Origin: Aldehydirespirator sp965200005
GTDB taxonomy: Bacteria > Actinomycetota > Acidimicrobiia > Acidimicrobiales > Aldehydirespiratoraceae
Reading direction: 5' to 3'
Length of the DNA stretch: 64,000 nucleotides
Assembly: GCA_965200005.1 (NCBI GenBank)
Contig: OZ241331.1
Coordinates: 930,001 to 994,000 of the forward strand
Positions 60,925 through 64,000 of the stretch are shown piece after piece. Made by a program: the position numbers and the translations under genes. The notes under the pieces were generated by a model. The model saw nothing but the letters and a program-made list of their open reading frames with translations. It made no database searches and had not been told where the DNA came from. Numbering within the stretch: the first letter of the stretch is position 1; each line of letters opens with the position of its first letter.

Positions 60925-61923
60925 ATGAAGCAAATTCCCACAATTGACATCAGCGGAACGCGCAATGTTGGTGATACTTCGTCGGCATCGCGTATTGATG
61001 AGGTAGCAGCGCAGGTTGACGCTGCTTGTGTCGATAGCGGGTTCTTTATCGTGACCGGCCACGAAGTTGACCCACTGCTTGTGGAACAAGTCATTGACGT
61101 GTCACGTCGTTTCTTCAATCTGCCGTCTGCAACCAAGGCACTGGTTGCTCCACCGGGCCCCGAGCACTACCGGGGTTTTCTAGGACTAAACACCACTTCG
61201 CTCGCTGCCACACTGGGTGATGACGAAGCGCCACCGGATCTGTGTGAGTCCTTCAATGTGGGCCGCTATGATGACCCTGAAATCCGTGCTCGTGCCTTCG
61301 TTGAGGGCGCCGAAGCGACGTTCCTGCCAAATTTGTGGCCTAGTGAACCTGGTGAGTTGAGGCCTCTGTTTGAGGAGTACTACCGCGAGATGGAACGGTT
61401 GTGCATGGACATGTTGCCGCTGTTTGCTCGTGCACTTGACTTACCGGCAGGTTGGTTCTCTGACAAGGTGATTGACCACACAGCGTTGCTGTTGGTGAAC
61501 TGGTATCCGCCGGCTGCAGTGGCTCGTCCGGGCCAATTGCGGCGTGGCGCACACACCGACTATGGCGCTTTCACCGTTGTGGCTGCAGAGCAAATTCCGG
61601 GTCTGCAGATCTCGTTGGATGGTGACTGGATTGATGTGCCTTCGGTGCCGGGTTCGTTTGTTGTGAATCTTGGTGACCTGATGGCGCGCTGGACGAATGA
61701 CCGTTGGGTTTCGACGTTGCATCGGGTTGTGATCCCTGACGGCGATGACAGCCGGCGTGACCGCGTTTCGGTTCCCTATTTCTTCCAGCCCTCATACAGA
61801 GCGCAAATTGAGACCGTCCCGACCACGATCACTGCTGAACACCCCGCGAAGTATGAGCCAGTGCTTTCGGGCGACTGGATCAAAGCAAAGTCCATGCAAA
61901 TGCTCGAAGAGCAGGATTACTAA
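60925..61923 (+). CDS. 2-oxoglutarate/Fe(II)-type oxygenase of the isopenicillin N synthase family
   Basis: This 332-residue double-stranded beta-helix oxygenase has an N-terminal DIOX_N-like region (IPTIDISGTRNVGDT, GFFIVTGHEV, RRFFNLPSATKALV) and the iron site HTDYGAF with the third ligand His in WVSTLHRVVIP. RDRVSVPYFF holds the Arg-x-Ser pair that anchors 2-oxoglutarate. Such enzymes hydroxylate, demethylate or deaminate small molecules. It follows the BMP importer in the same direction and could act on the imported compound. Its substrate is unknown. Confidence 0.87.
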   Translation: MKQIPTIDISGTRNVGDTSSASRIDEVAAQVDAACVDSGFFIVTGHEVDPLLVEQVIDVSRRFFNLPSATKALVAPPGPEHYRGFLGLNTTSLAATLGDDEAPPDLCESFNVGRYDDPEIRARAFVEGAEATFLPNLWPSEPGELRPLFEEYYREMERLCMDMLPLFARALDLPAGWFSDKVIDHTALLLVNWYPPAAVARPGQLRRGAHTDYGAFTVVAAEQIPGLQISLDGDWIDVPSVPGSFVVNLGDLMARWTNDRWVSTLHRVVIPDGDDSRRDRVSVPYFFQPSYRAQIETVPTTITAEHPAKYEPVLSGDWIKAKSMQMLEEQDY

Positions 61924-61936
61924 GTCAACCACTCGT

Positions 61937-62629
61937 ATGCGCAAGGCACTGGTTGTGTCTTTTGTCGCCTTGGACGCGCTGTTGGCTTTGACGGTGCTGG
62001 CTTGGGCGCTTGGGTGGTGGCCGTTTGGCGGTGATGACGGGAGTTCTCACAGACTGATCGTGGCTGATCGTCTTGAAGACTGCCGCGAAGCCGGACGTGA
62101 CACTGGTGATCGTTGCGATGCTGGTGCTGATCTCACCGCTATTGAGTTGTGGTACTCCGAGGGTGGGATGCTCGTGGTTGATCTGGTGTTGACTGACCCT
62201 CCCGAACCGGCACCTACCAGGGAGTGGACCGCAGAGTTCTACGTTGACACCACTAACGCATTCACTTCGGGTGGTGTTATCTGTGGACTGTCAAATCTCG
62301 TTGAACTGCATGCGGACGATGAACTGCATGCGGACGATGATTTGCACAGCCTTGCCAGCGATCCTGGATCAGAGTTGACTTCCTATGCATTGGATCCAGA
62401 CACAGCGCCACGGCAACGGCTGCCCGAAGAGGCTTGTAATGCAACAGTCAAAGACTCCACTGTCAGCTTCAGAGTCGATGTGACCGGTCAAGGAGACGAT
62501 ACGGAGTTCCGTGTGATCGGGTTAACGAGAGTGAAGTTTCCCGGTGATTCAGGCAGACCTGGTTCTGAGGATGACTTTCTTGTGAGAAGCACACTTGCTG
62601 AATTGAAGGCTGCGCCTATTGTTGGGTAA
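61937..62629 (+). CDS. Membrane-anchored or secreted protein of unknown function
   Basis: This 230-residue protein starts with an uncleaved-looking helix (ALVVSFVALDALLALTVLAWALGWWPF) and then an acidic outside domain rich in Asp, Glu, Thr and Leu. The domain contains YSEGGMLVVDLVLTDPPEP and REWTAEFYVDTTNAF, beta-rich, and a duplicated HADDEL segment. ATG 61937 is chosen as the first start after the oxygenase stop; its predecessor frame overlaps that gene. Its stop overlaps the next ATG (TAATG). I recognise no family. Confidence 0.62.
   Translation: MRKALVVSFVALDALLALTVLAWALGWWPFGGDDGSSHRLIVADRLEDCREAGRDTGDRCDAGADLTAIELWYSEGGMLVVDLVLTDPPEPAPTREWTAEFYVDTTNAFTSGGVICGLSNLVELHADDELHADDDLHSLASDPGSELTSYALDPDTAPRQRLPEEACNATVKDSTVSFRVDVTGQGDDTEFRVIGLTRVKFPGDSGRPGSEDDFLVRSTLAELKAAPIVG
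62303..62338 (+). repeat. Perfect 18-bp tandem duplication inside a coding region
   Basis: GAACTGCATGCGGACGAT occurs twice without a gap (62303-62320 and 62321-62338), adding six residues (ELHADD) in frame to the secreted protein. A decayed third copy begins at once (GATTTGCACAGC). A recent slippage event is the simplest reading. Confidence 0.8.
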
Positions 62630-63753
62630 TGACTTCTCGGAGCGATCCCCCCTCAAAACGGACATCGAACAGTCCCCAACTCAACGAATTAGCATGTTAT
62701 GTGCTTGCAGGCGCGCCCCAATCCCCCGCAGAGTTACTTGAAGAGGTTCCTGCAGCTGAGGCTCTAGGTCTTGGGAGTGCATTCATTTCCGAGCGGTTCA
62801 ATATCAAAGAAGTGGTGACACTCTCGGGTGCTGTTGGTGCTGTGTCACGATCCTTAGGCATAGCTACGGGTGCTACAAACCACAACATCCGACATCCCCT
62901 GGTTACAGCTTCCTACGCCACCACGATGCATCGCTTAACGGGTGGACGGTTCACCCTTGGCATAGGTCGTGGGGTTGAGTTGCTGTTTGATGCTTACGGG
63001 ATTCCGCGTATCACAACTGCTCAGATGGAGGACTTTGTTCAGCTGATGCGGAGGCTATTCCGTGGCGAACTTGTGATCGGCCATGACGGCCCAGCCGGGA
63101 AGTATCCAATCTTGCATCTTGACTCGACGTTCGATGAAGACATTCCACTCGGTCTCGTAGCTTTCGGCCCAAACTCACTGAGCTTCGCGGGTAGGGCGCT
63201 TGACATGGTTTTGTTGCACACCTTTTTCACCGACGAGACGACACGGCGCTGTGTTGAGATCGTCCGCCGGGCAGCCGAAGAGTCCGGCCGTGACCCATCC
63301 GCTGTTCGGGTCTGGTCGTGTTACGCAACGATTCATGACGGTCTGCCCGAGAGTGAACAGTTACGTCGTACAGTCGGTCGTTTAGCGACTTACCTGCAGG
63401 GCTACGGCGACCTGTTGGTGCGGACTAACCGGTGGGACCCTCAGGTTTTGGCTGACTTTCGAGCTGATGAGTTAGTGAAGTCATTCCGGGGTGCGTTTGA
63501 TGCCAAGGCTGACACTCAACTGCTTGAGCATCTTGCGACGTTGCTTCCCGAAGAGTGGTTGGAGCCTGCGGCGACTGGCTCGGCTCAGCGTTGCGCCGAG
63601 CGGGTGCTACACCAGTTCGATCTCGGTGTTGATGGCGTGATCATGCATGGCAGCACACCTGAACAACTAGCCCCTGTAATCGAGGCATACCGCGCTATCC
63701 GACCGCAAGGCCGGTTCGATCACCTTGACCCAAACCCGGGGCGTACGCATTAG
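62629..63753 (+). CDS. Luciferase-like F420-type oxidoreductase (TIGR03857-like)
   Basis: This 374-residue LLM-family protein has the start LACYVLAGAPQSPAELLEEVPAAEALGLGSAFISERF, RHPLVTASYATTMHRLTGGRFTLGIGRG and SFAGRALDMVLLHTFFTD. Actinobacterial relatives with this N-terminus are annotated as F420-dependent. The ATG overlaps the previous stop by one base. It is convergent with another LLM gene at the window end, so the two may be functionally linked. Cofactor is inferred from family only. Confidence 0.83.
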   Translation: MTSRSDPPSKRTSNSPQLNELACYVLAGAPQSPAELLEEVPAAEALGLGSAFISERFNIKEVVTLSGAVGAVSRSLGIATGATNHNIRHPLVTASYATTMHRLTGGRFTLGIGRGVELLFDAYGIPRITTAQMEDFVQLMRRLFRGELVIGHDGPAGKYPILHLDSTFDEDIPLGLVAFGPNSLSFAGRALDMVLLHTFFTDETTRRCVEIVRRAAEESGRDPSAVRVWSCYATIHDGLPESEQLRRTVGRLATYLQGYGDLLVRTNRWDPQVLADFRADELVKSFRGAFDAKADTQLLEHLATLLPEEWLEPAATGSAQRCAERVLHQFDLGVDGVIMHGSTPEQLAPVIEAYRAIRPQGRFDHLDPNPGRTH

Positions 63754-63782
63754 CTGCACAGTCGTATCAGTGTTCACAGACG

Positions 63783-64000
63783 TCAGGCCGAGTCAGCCGC
63801 GATAGCGACTACCTCTTCCAGCAGTTGACCATTGGCTTGCAGGCCTGGTGAGATGATGTTCACAAAGAAAGCGTCAAGTTGATGCATCGCAATCAGGTCT
63901 TGTAGTTGGTTGCGACACTCATCGGGAGTGCCAGCGATCTGATATTGCGACACGAGTTCGTTGGTGACGAGATCAGCAACCGCCTCGGGGCCGCCTTTGG
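63783..64000 (-). CDS. Luciferase-like oxidoreductase, C-terminal fragment
   Basis: The last 72 codons of a minus-strand gene are visible; the rest lies beyond the window. The stretch IAGTPDECRNQLQDLIAMHQLDAFFVNII resembles the C-terminal helix and strand of LLM proteins, where a G-T-P-x-E-C motif is common. Stop codon at 63783-63785. It is convergent with the LLM gene at 62629, with 29 bases between their stops. The call is based on this short segment only. Confidence 0.6.
   Translation of the reverse strand, partial: KGGPEAVADLVTNELVSQYQIAGTPDECRNQLQDLIAMHQLDAFFVNIISPGLQANGQLLEEVVAIAADSA

Noticed and set aside
61745..61936. Longer N-terminus for the secreted protein gene
   Set aside because: The segment overlaps the oxygenase gene, whose C-terminal RDRVSVPYFF motif is real; ATG 61937 gives a proper membrane anchor start.
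1..64000. tRNA, rRNA, CRISPR array, insertion sequence, prophage or riboswitch
   Set aside because: No cloverleaf, repeat-spacer array, transposase or integrase motif or known aptamer core was found on reading through; weak riboswitches could have been missed without covariance search.

Overview
The window is a densely coded, moderately GC-rich stretch with no tRNA, rRNA, CRISPR array or mobile element that I can see and no gap longer than about 220 bases between genes. It reads as the chromosome of an actinobacterium, most likely a marine Acidimicrobiia-type lineage. The reasons are lipoproteins that begin with an ...AAACGDD signal, several luciferase-like proteins of the kind that use F420 in Actinobacteria, many GTG/TTG starts, and tight TGATG, ATGA and GTGA stop/start overlaps. 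This taxonomic placement is inference.

Layout. 1-6299: end of an acyl-CoA ligase followed by a complete branched-chain-amino-acid-type (HAAT) ABC importer, two permeases, lipoprotein and two ATPases. 6377-13617: accessory genes for a biotin-synthase-like radical SAM enzyme, PaaD- and PaaI-like proteins, a phosphotransferase-fold protein, an asparaginase, a luciferase-like oxidoreductase and an MFS exporter. 13833-20381: a glutamine-synthetase-like ligase, three split glutamate-synthase-like subunits, an unknown 151-residue protein and a sarcosine-oxidase-beta-like flavoprotein. This arrangement matches the N-methylglutamate route for methylamine (gmaS-mgsABC plus an oxidase). 20534-25698: a four-gene signalling operon made of a receiver-PP2C phosphatase, an anti-sigma-type kinase, a stand-alone periplasmic binding lipoprotein and a TorS-like sensor kinase. 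25712-29261: a second amine-oxidase-type flavoprotein with malate synthase G. 29376-31037: a CPA2 cation/proton antiporter. 31184-37570 (minus strand): an Amt transporter, three tiny membrane proteins, a small membrane protein, TMAO demethylase (tdm) and trimethylamine monooxygenase (tmm). 37712-41020: two small membrane proteins, an XRE-cupin regulator, a phosphatase, a VOC protein and a cupin. 41036-44754: HyuA/HyuB. 45372-49524: a molybdenum hydroxylase with fused Mo and FAD subunits plus a 2Fe-2S subunit. 49674-54183: an NTF2-like protein, a RarD/EamA transporter, an NDP-forming acyl-CoA synthetase and an enoyl-CoA hydratase. 54308-61923: a Rieske oxygenase divergent from a BMP-family (nucleoside-type) ABC importer and a 2-oxoglutarate/Fe(II)-type oxygenase. 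61937-64000: a small secreted or anchored protein and two luciferase-like oxidoreductases, the last cut by the window end.

How it works together. The central theme is use of methylated amines as nitrogen and energy source. Tmm would oxidise trimethylamine to TMAO and Tdm would split TMAO into dimethylamine and formaldehyde. Methylamine would be ligated to glutamate (GmaS-like), turned into N-methylglutamate (MgsABC-like) and oxidised by a flavoprotein, with Amt supplying or recapturing ammonium or methylammonium. The dimethylamine monooxygenase and the large N-methylglutamate dehydrogenase subunits are not in the window. The signalling operon sits between the two halves of this pathway. It pairs a binding protein and a TorS-like kinase with a RsbU/RsbW-type output, which makes a methylated-amine-sensing partner-switch pathway the most interesting hypothesis here.
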